From NCBI GenBank assembly GCA_030737875.1, contig CM060915.1:363193863-363257862 (forward strand): a stretch of 64,000 bases of DNA. Reading direction: 5' to 3'. This DNA comes from Allium sativum. Taxonomy: Eukaryota > Streptophyta > Magnoliopsida > Asparagales > Amaryllidaceae. The notes below the pieces were generated by a model. It was given only the letters and a program-made list of their open reading frames with translations, searched no databases and had not been told where the DNA came from. Made by a program: the position numbers and the translations under genes. Below, one piece after another: positions 46,732 through 59,100 of this stretch (the first letter of the stretch is position 1; every line of letters begins with the position of its first letter).

Positions 46732-49700
46732 TGTAACACCCCACGTCCATTAATGTCACTCACAAAGGGAATGCATTAACTTCCATGGAGGTTATAAGTG
46801 AATACAGAACAGAAAAATTACAACAAGACAGATAATTAGTAGTACTTGAAAACTAAAGCTTCATTTTATTGCAGCGGAAACATGTTTATTACATCACAAA
46901 ACCATTAATCAGAGTCAAGTACATTATCCATCTTCATAAAAACAAAATACATAATCCCATTACACAAATAGCCAGTAAAAAAAGATAACAAGATGGACTT
47001 TACTTCAACGGTCCAAGCTTTCCAAGTGAGATAAAGCAATCCAATCAAACTCCACTAGAGCTGGGCCCAACCTGAGGACCTGGAGGGGGAAAAGGATAGA
47101 AATGGAGGGGGTCAGACATAAAGTCTGGCGAGTATGATAATTCTAACAATACTATTATCAAAATAACTAGACTAAGGCATAAGCTGGAAGACAAGTAAAT
47201 GTCTATGAACTATTTGGAAGATAAAGATAGCGTTTAAGATAATGTTAAAGATGACGGTAAAGGCATACCTAATTACTAACGAATAATTACTATACTGCAC
47301 CGCACATTACTACAGTGCACCGCACATGACTACACTGCACCGCACATTACTACACTGCACCGCACCAGTCACCCTAAAGGTTGATCCCACTTGCTTCACA
47401 CAGAAACAATATAAATAGCCTTACGTACCCCTAGCTGACTACATAGGTGCCGTCTGCCCCTATCTCCACTAGGTGTACCCCACTACCCACTTTCGATCGG
47501 CTCCCTACTCGTAGATACCCGTGCTGGCCCCACAGTGGGGTGTATTACTCCCCTAAAGTGGCAACCCGATACAACTTGAGAATGCACGGCTTATATCTAC
47601 ACGATGCAACAACGTCTTACCTCCCAGCCCGGGTCCACACACGCATATGAAATCCGTTGGACTTGCGTTGTCACCGCTCCCCGTTTTGGCCTCTTATAGT
47701 CAAACTCAGTATGCGTGTCCCGTCCTCGACTTGGGTCGAGCCCACAAAGATACATTTAGGATACTAGTTGAAATGGGCCCCCACAAGCTACCCACCTAAG
47801 CTTGTCATTAATATATCCCACTTAACCCTCTTAGTCATGTTCATTTACATGTGTGTTTGGTTAAGTCTTACTAATCGTATTTCACATGCCACTAAGGGCA
47901 CCCACTATATTTCTCATGCCACCCAAGGCACCTACTTAACCCCCATGTCCCACTTTACATGTTTATCTGGTTAAGTATTTCTTAATTCATTCAGGCCATA
48001 ACCTCATAAAGACCTCTCACATTAGACTGGCATTTATGGCAGCTGGATTTGTCGGGCGGGTCCGGGCAGTCTTACACCATAAAAGAGTCTAACCTCGTGT
48101 CTTTACAACTGTTATGCTTTAGTTTAGGCCTAGGACCTCTCACATTGGGCTGACATTTGTGACCACTGGATTTGTCGGGCGGTTCCGGGCAGGTTTACGT
48201 CACAAACGAGTCCAACCTCGTGTCCTAAGCATTGATTGACAACTTTCAATCTTTTACCCCAGTTTTAATAATTCCCTATCCAAATTATTAATTAAGTCCA
48301 CTTTTATTGATGTCCATAATTGACTCAATTATGGTCATCCACTCATAGTATGCAAAATCATATCAATTGCACCCCACCATCTTATTATTAAGTCCTTAAT
48401 ATTACCCATACCCCACGTTTATACGTTCGCTTATTCAACGCATAATATAGGCTAGACTTGAATAGTCTAATGCATAACACAAAGATAAATTATCACAACA
48501 TATAGACAATTAAAATAAATTTAATCATAATAGGGGTGAAACTTGCATAAACTACACATGTTAAGGATCAAAAGGTGTCAACTTGTTAAATGTCACAATT
48601 TACATGATATGATCATAGCCCAAATCTATACATAAACTTGCATATGGGGTTTATAGGCAACATAATGATGGTGTGAATTAGCATAGGATATCACATATGT
48701 CATAACATAGTTCTAGATGTCATATGTTCATAACTTTTCTAATCAACATATGTAACTTGTCATATAGATCAACATAGCCCAAACATGATGATTTAATTAA
48801 TATGAACTAACTAGCATAGATAGTAACATCATGGCTTTTTACATGTATGATTCATCGCCACTTAGCATAGAAACTTTCAACATACATAACATCATCATAG
48901 CATGATTTACAACATATAGTATATCATCACCACATAGCATAGGATTAATAACATACATGATAGCATATGACAATTCACATCATCTACTCACAATCCATTC
49001 ATGACTTAACCTAATTAAAATGATAATAATCTTGTTAAGACTATCATACTCACAATTATAGAAGAAAGAGAGTCTTGATTTGCTTTAGAGTTGAGTAGAA
49101 TTAGATTAGAAGCGAGTTGGATTAGCTATCTTCTTTTTTTAGTTGGCGGCGGCTATGCTGAATTCCATGGCGACGGCATGACGGAAGCTCTTCTATTTTT
49201 AATGATGTTTAGGGGTAGTATTAGGGTGTATTTATAGGTGTAGTCAGTTGTTTTAGGCCTTTAGATAAACCCTAGGATAGATTAGAGCCGTCAGATTTCG
49301 TCACAGCCCCCAAAACCCAGCCCAAAAACCCATTCAGATGCACCCAGGTCGCCTGGGCTCGACCAGGGAGGTCGACCCCCAGGTCGACTCTAGGGTCGAC
49401 ACCCATGTCGACCTGGTGGGCAGGTCGACCCCCAGGTCGACACCCATGTCGACCTGGTGGGCAGGTCGACCTGGTCTGGGCGGGAATTTTTCCCGCCCAG
49501 CCTATTTGGGCTGAATTTTCAAAATTTGAATTTTCTGAATCTGTTTTGAATTTTCTGAAACTTCGGATGGCCATAACTTCTTCATACGAAGTCCAATTCA
49601 CGCAAACTCGAACTATATCTCAACCAGAATTCCGAGACGAACACAATGGCGCAACCCGTTTCCCTTAATTCTTACATCTATAATTAATTATTCTTTAATT

Positions 49701-49738
49701 TGTAAACATTAATATTAACTGAAATTCGGGGTGTTACA
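46732..49738 (-). mobile_element. 3' LTR of a truncated Tekay/Del-like gypsy element (3.0 kb)
   Basis: The ends are TGTAACACCCC and GGGTGTTACA with TG...CA. Immediately to the right, on the minus strand, lies a polypurine tract (CCTTTAAGGAGGGGAG next to the LTR), preceded by GGGGACGAAATC, as is typical of plant chromovirus gypsy elements. The LTR is therefore the 3' LTR of the minus-strand element whose integrase lies at 50297-51427. It is related to the LTR at 17385-20360. It includes a GTCGAC palindrome array (49371-49470). Confidence 0.85.
47280..47365. repeat. Short CACCGCAC tandem repeat in the LTR
   Basis: The unit ACTACACTGCACCGCACATT, about 20 bp, recurs four times (near 47289, 47309, 47329 and 47349) with one or two substitutions. 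Confidence 0.7.
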
Positions 49739-49740
49739 TT

Positions 49741-49760
49741 CTCCCCTCCTTAAAGGATTT
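49741..49760 (-). other. Polypurine tract of the gypsy element
   Basis: The minus strand reads GATTTCGGGGACGAAATC then CTTTAAGGAGGGGAG directly before TGTAACACCCC. This is the plus-strand DNA primer site used in reverse transcription and it fixes the element orientation. Confidence 0.75.
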
Positions 49761-50296
49761 CGTCCCCGAAATCTTCAAGTCAAGAAGAATGTATATCCTA
49801 ACATCCAAACAATCATCTACTCAACCATCAAACACAGGCATCCATTGTCCTTATAGACTTCTAATGCTTTCATGTTTAAATGCACAGTGTGTGTATATGT
49901 CCCTATCTAATGCAAAATCAGGCGGTCCACTGATTCAGTTGACCTCCTTTAATGCAAACCATGATAGTGCCATGCGTCCATTATGTATGCAAAAGTTCCC
50001 TAATGCTACATATTATTTCTACATGCTTGCACAACCATTCACCAAAATGCGGTATCCATATGATAGTACAACCATTATACATCCATTTTACTAAATACAG
50101 CCATTTATATGCAATATGCAGTATGAAGTGACTGAGCCGATCTAGTGCCTAATAGTGTGTGTATATGCGTCCACGAGCAACCACTAGCAAACGCTTGCAT
50201 CCACTTTGCATTCATCATACATAACATGTCTCAAACACATGTTTCAACCATAGGATGATCCTAACTAAAGGTCAAAGATACTAGCGAGAGGATACG

Positions 50297-51427
50297 CTAA
50301 AGATAAGATAAGTACAAGATAAGCGATAAGGAGAAATTAAAAGACATACCCTCAAAAAGAAAAGGGTATTGTGAACGCATCTTCTCTTCTGTCTCCCAAG
50401 TAGCGTTGCTCTCGTCATCTCCCCATTGTACTTTGACTATTTTGACCTCTCGATTTCTCAACTTCTTGATCTCCGACCCAAGAATGCATGTAGGAGCTCG
50501 TCGAATCGTCGCATCACGCTCTATCTCCACCTCTCTAAGCAAGTTCGGCTCTACCACTTCCGCGGTCTCGTGCAAGCACTTCCTCAAATGTGATACATGG
50601 AAAATGTCGTGTACACCACTAAGTCTCTCGGGCAACTCCACTCTATACGCCATTTGCCCAATCTTCTCCTTAATAGGAAACGGTCCTACGAACCTTGGTG
50701 CTAATTTCCCAACGGACCCAAAGCGAACAACGTTTCGTAATGGAGACACTTTGACAAAGACCATGTCCCCAACCTCAAATTCAAGATCCGTCCTTCTCTT
50801 ATCCGCATATGATTTCTGCCTATCTTGCGTTGCTTTCATCCTCCTCCGAATCAAGTTGATCTTCTCCGAAGTCTCTCTAATCATATCGGGCCCAAGTAAG
50901 ATCTTATCGGTAGATTCCCACCAACATGTAGGCGAACGACACGGCTGTTCATAAAGAGCTACGAATGGTGTCATACCAATGCTAGACTGAAAGCTGTTAT
51001 TATATGCGAACTCCACCAGTGGAAGATGCTCTTCCCATGTACCCCCAAAGTCTAGGATACATAGCCTCAAAAGATCCTCTAGAATGCGATTCACCCTCTC
51101 GGTCTGGCCGTCCGTCTGAGGATGATATGCGGTGCTCAAACATAACTGAGTCCCTACCGCCTCTTGTAAGCTTCTCCAAAATTCGCTAGTGAAAATAGGA
51201 TCGCGGTCGCTCACTATGCTAGAAGGAACACCGTGCAAACGAACTATTTCTCGGACGTATACAGAAGCTAACCACGGAGCAGTCCTCTTACTCTTCACGG
51301 GAATGAAATGGGAGCTCTTAGTAAGTGTATCTACTATAACCCAAATCCCCGTATTACCCTTTCTCGATCTCGGTAATCCGTCAATAAAGTCCATCGAGAC
51401 GCTTTCCCACTGCTTTCCCACTTCCAC
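50297..51427 (-). pseudogene. Gypsy (Tekay/Del-like) integrase with chromodomain-like tail, 5'-truncated polyprotein
   Basis: An open frame of about 376 codons carries the end of a gypsy polyprotein. It opens inside the integrase catalytic core. Visible are [11 protein letters not shown] (first Asp), [13 protein letters not shown] (second Asp), [15 protein letters not shown] (Glu) and [15 protein letters not shown]. The C-terminal [19 protein letters not shown] and [10 protein letters not shown] blocks follow, then a chromodomain-like end ([20 protein letters not shown] with [12 protein letters not shown]), which places it with chromoviruses. The zinc-binding N-terminus of integrase, reverse transcriptase and gag are absent, because the sequence stops matching at about 51427 and AT-rich unrelated DNA follows. 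No internal stops, so the fragment is fairly young. It cannot act alone. Confidence 0.9.
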
Positions 51428-51429
51428 AA

Positions 51430-52480
51430 TTAATAAATATTTAATTTATAATTAATCGTGACTATTAGTAGTAATTAATATTTAGTATATAATATTTTTT
51501 AATAAGTAATCGTTATTGAAAGTTTTTCCAAAATCTTTGTCAAATATGATCCCTACGGAGGGGGGGTCCAAGGGGGTGGCAACCCCCCTAGGTGGGGGTG
51601 CGGGGGCAACGCCCCCGCTAATGGGGTTCGACCTGCCCGGTCATGTCGCGGGGGTCCAGGGGGCAGCGCCCCGTCCGAAACGGTACATTTTGTGTACTGT
51701 TGAATTTGAATCTTACTCAAAATTTAACAACAATCGTTAATTAAGTAACAATTGTAAGTTAAAAATCAGTAGTAAATAATAATAATAATTTATAATTAAC
51801 TAAAATAATAATTGAAATTAATGATAAAAACATATATTAAATAAGTAATAGCTCCGCGCTGCAGCTATTTTTAGGGACAGTTTAATAGTTCAATCCAAAT
51901 TTTAAGCGGAAAACCAAAAAAATTGGCTCCAACTACTTCAAGTTTAAGCGTGAACCCGAAAAATTAGCACTGACCTACTTCGTATTTTTTTTAACAGTTG
52001 CGTCCACCCATTCTTTCCCTAAATCAATATCGACCTACCTCCACCCATTCTTAAATTTTTAGGTATGTTCTAGGTATGTGTTAGCTTGTTGAAAAGTTGA
52101 AATTAGTTCAATTAAATTTTTAAATATTCATAAAACTTGAAAAAATGTGAGTGTTTAAAGCAATTTTATATTGAAATACAATATTTAATACTTCATATTT
52201 AATGTTGATTATTAGTAATTAATAATCTCTATTAATGACTAAAAAGTAATAATTAAGAATTAGGATCAATATCCAATATTTACTATTTTAGGCATTAGCT
52301 TCAATTACACGCGTTAGCACCAGAACTCCAATTACACGCACTATCTTAAATCAAAAAAGTTGCAGACTTAACACCGTTCGAAAAGGAAGAAGCGACAACT
52401 GAAATTTTAGGACTTAAACTGTTTGAAAAGAAGAAGCGGCAACTAAAATTTTAGGCGGCCTCACTAATTTTTTCATTAAG
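51430..52480. other. AT-rich DNA with a GC-rich hairpin island
   Basis: No gene is seen. TTAAT/AATTA-rich sequence surrounds a very GC-rich block at 51553-51680. Repeats of AATTAGCACTGAC and ACTTCAAGTTTAAGCG-type words lie around 51890-51990. It is probably the remains of another element. Confidence 0.45.
51553..51680. repeat. GC-rich island of three short hairpins
   Basis: Within 130 bp lie GGGGGTGGCAACCCCC, GCGGGGGCAACGCCCCCGC and GGGGGCAGCGCCCC, each able to fold with a 4-5 base loop, in an otherwise strongly AT-rich neighbourhood. Confidence 0.8.
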
Positions 52481-55259
52481 CGGTGCCTGCTTTTTATTTA
52501 GTTCGCCTCCCCCAAATTATGACTAACTCGTTCCTTATTTCATCCGTACTCTCCGAATACCAACTCGTTCGCCTCCCCCAAATTAGTCTAGGGCTTCAAC
52601 ATCAACTTCGTATGCTCCAGAAATAGATCACCGCACCACTGTACGGATCACCTGGTATTGATCTGACCTCGTCGGAAGAATCGCCTGACCCTCCTCGTTC
52701 TTCGTCGTAAGCCTCGATAACCGAAGCTCCGTCGTTCACCGGTTAATTTCCCAAACCCGTCGCATCCTTCAGCTACAGATCCGGCCACCTCGAAGCAAAG
52801 TAACTCATCACAACAGCTCAAATTAGGCGAGCTAGGTCCGCGAAGATTCCCAGATTTCGACCAAGCAGATGACAACAGGCAAGTCCAGTGCACGGTACTG
52901 GTCTTCGATTATAATTTGTTGCTCGCTTGTTGAGAAGAACAAAAGGTACATAATTTATTTATTTCCCTTTTTACTTGCATTTTCAAATGATAGTATTTGT
53001 TTTTTCCGTCTTTAATTTTAAGAAAAAATTGGTGTATCGTTATTTAATTTGGTCTGAAATATTGAAACCAGGTGATAACGGTTAATTGAATAACGGTAAA
53101 TATTCACTAATGCGAATGATACCAGTAAATAGTGAATGAGCTTCCTACCACCAGTAAATATTCACTATTTATAATGTGAATGATACCTTAGTTTAATTTG
53201 GTTTCATTTGTTTTTCACTAATGTGGATGGTGTATGGATGGAAGGTGATTGATTATTGGTGGCATGTCGTTTGAATTTTGATTGGAGATGAGGATCTGAC
53301 TTGAAGGCTCAAATCTATCTGCCATCCTATGCAAACAAATACGAAGGTACTCATAGTCAGGCTTTACCAAATACACCTGCGTGTTTATGAGGCAGTTATT
53401 ACCCGATTTAAGAAAGGAAAGAAAAAGTTAAAAAAAAATCACTAAGGAACTGACATATTTGTCTCAAATCAAAGTTAGTAGTAACAAGTTGAACATGGAC
53501 TATGAGGCAGCTACGAATTCGTTAAGGATATCGGAAGCATAGTGCATGTTTATACTAAAGTGAATATTGGTGCTATTTAGTAGTTCTGTTTATACTAAAG
53601 TGAAAACAATAGCCATATGTTCATAGGAAATTCAGTACTTTTTTCAGCGTGACCTTTGGTCCGATGGTATGAGATTACTCAATAGTTAAGTGTTATTCAA
53701 ATTTTTGGGTTTGTTTCTTTTGAATGTGGCTGTGGAATTGTTTTAGGACTTTTTGTCTTGGGTTGGTAGTGGATGCTTTATTATACTTTTTGATGCTTTA
53801 TTAGTTCAGACTTATTTATGTAGTAAGTTTTAATTAATGGCGAGCTTCTACCTTTTGCAAAAATTGGAGAATGGAGGTTTAGTAAAACATTCTTTTTAAA
53901 TCAGCCATTTCTAGGAAATATGTCCTTGCCCCTTCCTGGAGTTCCTGAAAGCGTGGTATGACCTTATCTCAATAGTTAAAAGTCCACATTTTGTAAATCT
54001 TTTATTAATGATCTTATAATGGATGAGGAGCAAGTTTGATTTTACATAATACAAATTGCATTTTTTTACCCATTCTGGATGGTAAGCTTATGTATGGTCT
54101 TCACTTAATATGCGGAGTCGTAACTAAACAATTTCTGTCAAATGAATCAGGCACGATTCTTGTTTTCATTTTCTCAACAAAATTTTTAGGAGGAGACAAG
54201 TTTTAGACATCATTAGTGGAAAAAGTTTTAGGGGAAAAGTAATTTAGATAAGAGTAAGAGCAAAATGTGTTTTTCCCATTAGTTAAAAAAATCATTTTTT
54301 AATGCAAGTAGACAGGCCTATTGTACCTGTGAGAATAACCATGTGAATAAATTCATTTTGTTGTAAATAAATAGACATTTACATATGTATGTTGATGGTG
54401 CGTGTATGAAGGAGACGGTGCATTTAAGAGAAGGAAGAATCTAGCGCATGAAAATCAATTTCTCCTTTGATCCCTTGTGTTTCAAAGTAAAATCAGTTTG
54501 TTTTCTCTGTAATAAACAGATGTTTGGTTATCTTGGTGTGTCGCAGACAAGGTCATGGGTTTGGAAGGAGGAGAACGGGGACGTGCTGCTATTATTCATC
54601 TGCCTATTGGAGGTAAAAACCTAAATTTTGTTAATGCGTTCATTATGTTACCATTTCTTTGTTGTTTATACTTGCTTCTCTTTTATTTACTTTTTTTTAT
54701 GTATATGCATGTTTTGTGATTGTGCAGGTGGTGTGTCTTGTGGTGGTGGGGATGTTGAGGAAGTGCAAAGATGAAGCGGGCTGATAGTTGAAGCAGAGTT
54801 TTTGGATGGTACTGATTTGTAATCATTATTTGTAATGAAGAATTGATATATTACCGTGATGATGTATGATACATTTTTTGTATTTTGAATATAAAGTTGT
54901 AATGTTTTTTGTATGAATGGATCCGTTGCTTTGAATTTATATCAATTTATTTTCTGTTTATTCAGCTTTTGTTGCATTTGCAAAAATTTTTTTTTAAAAC
55001 CCAAATGTCAATCACAATGGTGCATAACAGTTGTAGTAGATTTTATTACAACGGTGCATAGCTGTTGTAATAAAGTTTATTACAACGGTGGAAAAAAGTA
55101 GTAAAATATACATATTACAACGGTGTTGCAACAGTGCAAAAAAGTTGTAAAAGATATTACTCTATTACAACTTCTTAATACACGACGGTTTGCCCACCAT
55201 TGTAAAATATATATTACAACGGTGTTCCACCGTTGTAATAGGGTCATTTTGTTGTAGTG
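52480..55259. mobile_element. CACTA (CMC/En-Spm-like) transposon, one end visible
   Basis: Read on the minus strand from 55259 the sequence begins CACTACAACAAAATGACCC, the diagnostic CACTA terminus. The adjacent 270 bp contain repeated TTACAACGGTG words in both orientations (near 55048, 55080, 55113, 55204 and inverted near 55228), as in CACTA subterminal arrays. The remainder leftwards looks like untranslated gene-like sequence without a transposase. No second CACTAC terminus was found, so the left limit is a guess. It may be a deleted or truncated copy. Confidence 0.6.
54985..55259 (-). repeat. CACTA subterminal repeat array
   Basis: At least four direct and two inverted copies of TTACAACGGTG / CACCGTTGTAA are packed next to the CACTACAAC terminus. 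In this superfamily such arrays bind the transposase. Confidence 0.7.
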
Positions 55260-55740
55260 ATTACCACATGCGTAAGAGTTGTTAGCCCCTTTAGCAAGAA
55301 AACGATAAGAGACACTTTGATATGCATAGCCAATAAAAATAGAATCAACAGTTTTATGACCAATTTTGTCCCTCTTAAAACTAGGTATGGCAACCTTTGC
55401 TAGGCACCCCCACACTTTCAAGTATTTCAGATTTGGAACTCGACCTTTCCATAGCTCAGATGAGGTTTATCGAGCTTCTTGTGAGGAACCCTGTTCAAAA
55501 TACGACAAGAAGAAATAATAGCTTTCCCCACTTATTATCAGGAAGTCCAGAACTAATAAGCATAAAATTTGTCATATTGTTTAAGGTTCTATTTTTTCTT
55601 TCAGCTATACTGTTTTTTTCAGGTGTATATGCGGTTGTAGTTTTGTGAACTATGCCATTTTTCTCACAGAATGCCTTTAGAGTGTTAGAGTCATACTCAC
55701 TAACCCTATCGCTCCTAAGTGTCATGAAACCCTCAAAAAA
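55260..55740 (-). pseudogene. Copia integrase fragment interrupted by the CACTA end
   Basis: On the minus strand, one frame (55725-55495) reads LRSDRVSEYDSNTLKAFCE with GIVHKTTTAYTP and NSIAERKNRTLNNM, the copia integrase core with its second Asp and Glu. After a frameshift, MKVWGCLAKVAIPSFKR and KTVDSIFIGYA follow (55421-55320), as in the integrase C-terminal part. The match stops at 55260, exactly where the CACTA terminus begins. It is a short, broken relic with no flanking LTR recognised. Confidence 0.82.
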
Positions 55741-56163
55741 TGATTTATGTCCATGTAAGAGTTAAAAATTCCAGAGCAAAACTCTCACTGTAGCATAAAA
55801 TGTGTTAGTCATAGCTATTTTAATTTATTTATTTTAGGTATGTGGCTATATTCATGTCATTCCTTTAATAAATATGATACAATTCATTATAAATAAATTA
55901 CATAACAAATATCATAAATTAATGCCAGAATTAGTGCCATATAAAATATTACATATAAATGACACATCAAATGTCATGTTAAATAACATTAATGAACATA
56001 ATAGCTATGATGTATATCTGATCGTACTATAGCTATATAAAATACTACTATGTCATTTTTCCTTTGGTTTATTATTGGAATACTTAACTAAGTCATAAAT
56101 GATGCAGTTTAGACAAACATGCGAACTACTACTCCTTTTATTTTATGTTGACTGAAACATGAA
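55741..56163. other. AT-rich spacer before the right-hand LTR element
   Basis: Nothing recognised, apart from repeated ATAAATGACATATCAAATGTCAT-like words near 55910-55980. Confidence 0.35.
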
Positions 56164-56812
56164 TGTAACGACCCGGATTTTTCGAACAATTAATTTTAAA
56201 TATTTAATATCATTTTAAATTGAGTTGATGATATAAATGATTTTTTATATTAAGTTATTGATTTAATAATCGATTTAAATTTAATATCGAATATATTAAA
56301 TTATCGTAATATGAAAATATTTGAATTCGAAATTAGAACTAAATCAAAACAATTCAGATGATTAATATCAATTGTATTTGAATATAAACGATAATAAAAA
56401 TATTTTTATTATCAGGGTATTTATTATTTCTGAATTTAAATTATTTTATATCGATTAAAAATGGTTATGTTATATATACGTTCAAATTTAATTTCAGATT
56501 ATATTCTGTTAAGTTCAGAATAATGCTATAATAGTGAAACGTCGGTCCGTACGTTAAAATAGCGGTTCATGATTTTTAATTGTGAACCCCAAGATATTGG
56601 TAATGGGTAAGATCGAAATCGAATCGAAAATCAAATCGATATCCATTTAAAAAGGATAAAAAATCGCTTTATTTCACATCGCATTAAATAGAAATCAAAT
56701 CGTATTAATTAGAAATCAAATCGAGATCAAATCGCGGTTAAATCAATATCAAATCGAATTAATTCATATGTACCCTAAGGTACCAATTCCTTAATGCCGA
56801 AGCTTTGTTCTT

Positions 56813-56821
56813 CTATAAATT
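56813..56821 (+). promoter_or_regulatory. Candidate TATA box of the LTR promoter
   Basis: TTCTATAAATTCGCAGCG occurs in both LTR copies (about 56813 and 63447) in identical context, the kind of site that would drive element transcription. Confidence 0.4.
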
Positions 56822-58429
56822 CGCAGCGTTTTCTCCTTTTAGTGCTTCTTTTGAAATTGTAAACTTCGGCAAAGAATAAAATGAAACCACTGTGCTCGAT
56901 TTCTTCAACACAATTTGAAGCTTTAAAAATAAATGGTCTCCTCAAAATCAATTTCAAACAGAATGGAAAATCGCGAATATCCCTCCATGTTTCTTCTGTC
57001 TCGATCTACAGCAGGCGCGCAATAGTTTCTGGGAAAACTCGACAGTACAAGCACCAGATTAGGGCTTCAGTTAGCTTCAATTGATAACAATTGGGTTCGA
57101 AGAAAATTGGATTTGGTCCGGTAGCAGACGCGATTTGTGCTAGGGATTTTGGAGAGTTCTTAAATTTCAATGCTTATTGAATAGATTCGACAAGCTTATG
57201 GCAACAGTAGGGCTTCGATTTTTGAAGTCATAATCGACACTGGAAGTCGATATTTGTTCGATGAAGTAGGCTGTGATTTTGGGGTGGCAACCGGGGGCGT
57301 TTTGTTGAAGTCGCGATGGAAGCTAGGACTGGAGTTTAGCAGTGAGGACGATGAGGAGTTTGGTAGTCTGGTATTTTGGGGTTCGGTCAGAGACTTGGGG
57401 ATTTGATGGTTGCGAGCATTTCAGAGATGATGTCGACAATGGAGGCGTAGCAGTGAAAGTGGACTTGGTTCAGTTTCTTACAGTAGCGAGTTTCAGAAAT
57501 TTCAGAATAAGGGAAGAAAGGATTAACAGGGAATGGGAGTGAGAATAGCCTGATGTTAATAAAAGAAATTAAGGTAAAAAAGTAATTTAGTTAGTTAGTT
57601 ATTAATTTAACTATTCAAAATCTTATATAGCTTGTATCTAATTCAAATAAAATCAGATTTAAACACGGCCGGTTGTGCTATACCCGTAAGGATGAGGACT
57701 ACATTTTTGAAAATGGATTTGGATTCCCGAAGATAGATGGAATGTAAAACCAAACAATTTTTATTTACTCCATCAGATTAAAATCCCGGTGAGTAAATCT
57801 CACTCAAATTTACTGTTTATAATTATTTTTATTGTTAAAAATAATTGTTGGTTGCTTGGATGCTTTTAAATATTTTTGTGGTTATTATATATTAGTTATT
57901 TAGGCTTGGTTGTGGCTATTATATATATATATATATATATCGGTGATTGGATAGTTCCTGCAGTACCATTAGCGGATGCCCGTAGTATCATTAGCGGATG
58001 ACCTATACGCCCCATGCTATGATAGTGGATGACCTTCTATACCGCGATATCCCGCCTCGAAGTAGGATGGGTATTATTTATGTTGGCTAACGTTTGTGGA
58101 TGCAGGAAAACAGGTTGGAGGGATCCGACTGGATTCCTCAAAAATATTATTATTGTTGTTTTCATATATATCATCATATATGAGGTGTTAGAAAACCAGT
58201 GATTGATAATTGGTTAGTTTGGATGTTTAAAATATCACTAGGCCTAAATGGTAACTTATAAAAATATCATAAATAAGGTTTTAAATTTTAAAAAGGGAAA
58301 ACTATTTTCTAAAATAGGATTTGGATTTCAATTAGACTATAAATATATTAACTTGTTGAATACATAAACCAAGTAGTGAAATTATAAACGTTGTTTATAA
58401 ACTAATAATACGAGATTTGAAATGAATTT

Positions 58430-59100
58430 ATAAACAGTGTTTATAAATAAAGTGGAAAAATTATCATTTGGATAATTTGAATATTTAAATTCAAATGTGA
58501 ATTTAAAAATAGAAATGGGGAAATCGTTTTAAAGAAATAAACGATGGAATTTATTCTAATGTTCAGAATATAAATTGAACTAAAATAAATCCGTATGGAT
58601 TTATGATTTGAATTCGATTAATTCGAATTTATTTAAATAAAAGTTAAATTGAATATAAAAATAAATTGGGTGTTATATATATAAGTTATTATAAATAGAA
58701 ATTTCCAAAAATAAGATTTTGGTTTTAAATAGATTTCGAAATAGACTTGTTTAAATATAAAACAAGGAAATTTATAAAATGGTGTTTATAAATATAATGA
58801 ATTAATTATCAAGAGATAATTTGAATATTTAAATTCAAATATGAATTTAAAAATAGAATTTCAAAGCATTCGAAAGGGAATAACTGTTTTTATTCCGCAA
58901 TTCGGAATATCAAAGGGATGACGTTTCAAATAGAAATTTGAAAAAGGTACTTGTTTAAATATATGAAACAAGAAAGTTGAATTTATAAATAGTGTTATAA
59001 ATTTGGAGAAATAAATTATCACTTGGATAATTTAAACCATTTAAATTCAAATAGGAATTTAAAAGTAAGTTGGGAAGTTTTTTAAAACAAAACGATTGAT
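58430..59100. repeat. Three diverged tandem blocks in the long LTR
   Basis: A segment with ATTATCA-TTGGATAATTT, then TTTAAATTCAAAT and GAATTTAAAA, recurs near 58456, 58807 and 59010. Each copy is preceded by an 'AAACAAG...TTTATAAA-AGTGTTTATAA' part. This indicates internal amplification followed by decay. Confidence 0.6.

Noticed and set aside
52648..52893. Arg/Ser-rich 81-codon minus-strand frame
   Set aside because: It lies in the CACTA body in what looks like plus-strand untranslated sequence. It has no family signature.
57342..57542. Small frame in the right-hand LTR
   Set aside because: It has no recognisable motif, and the LTR is expected to be non-coding.
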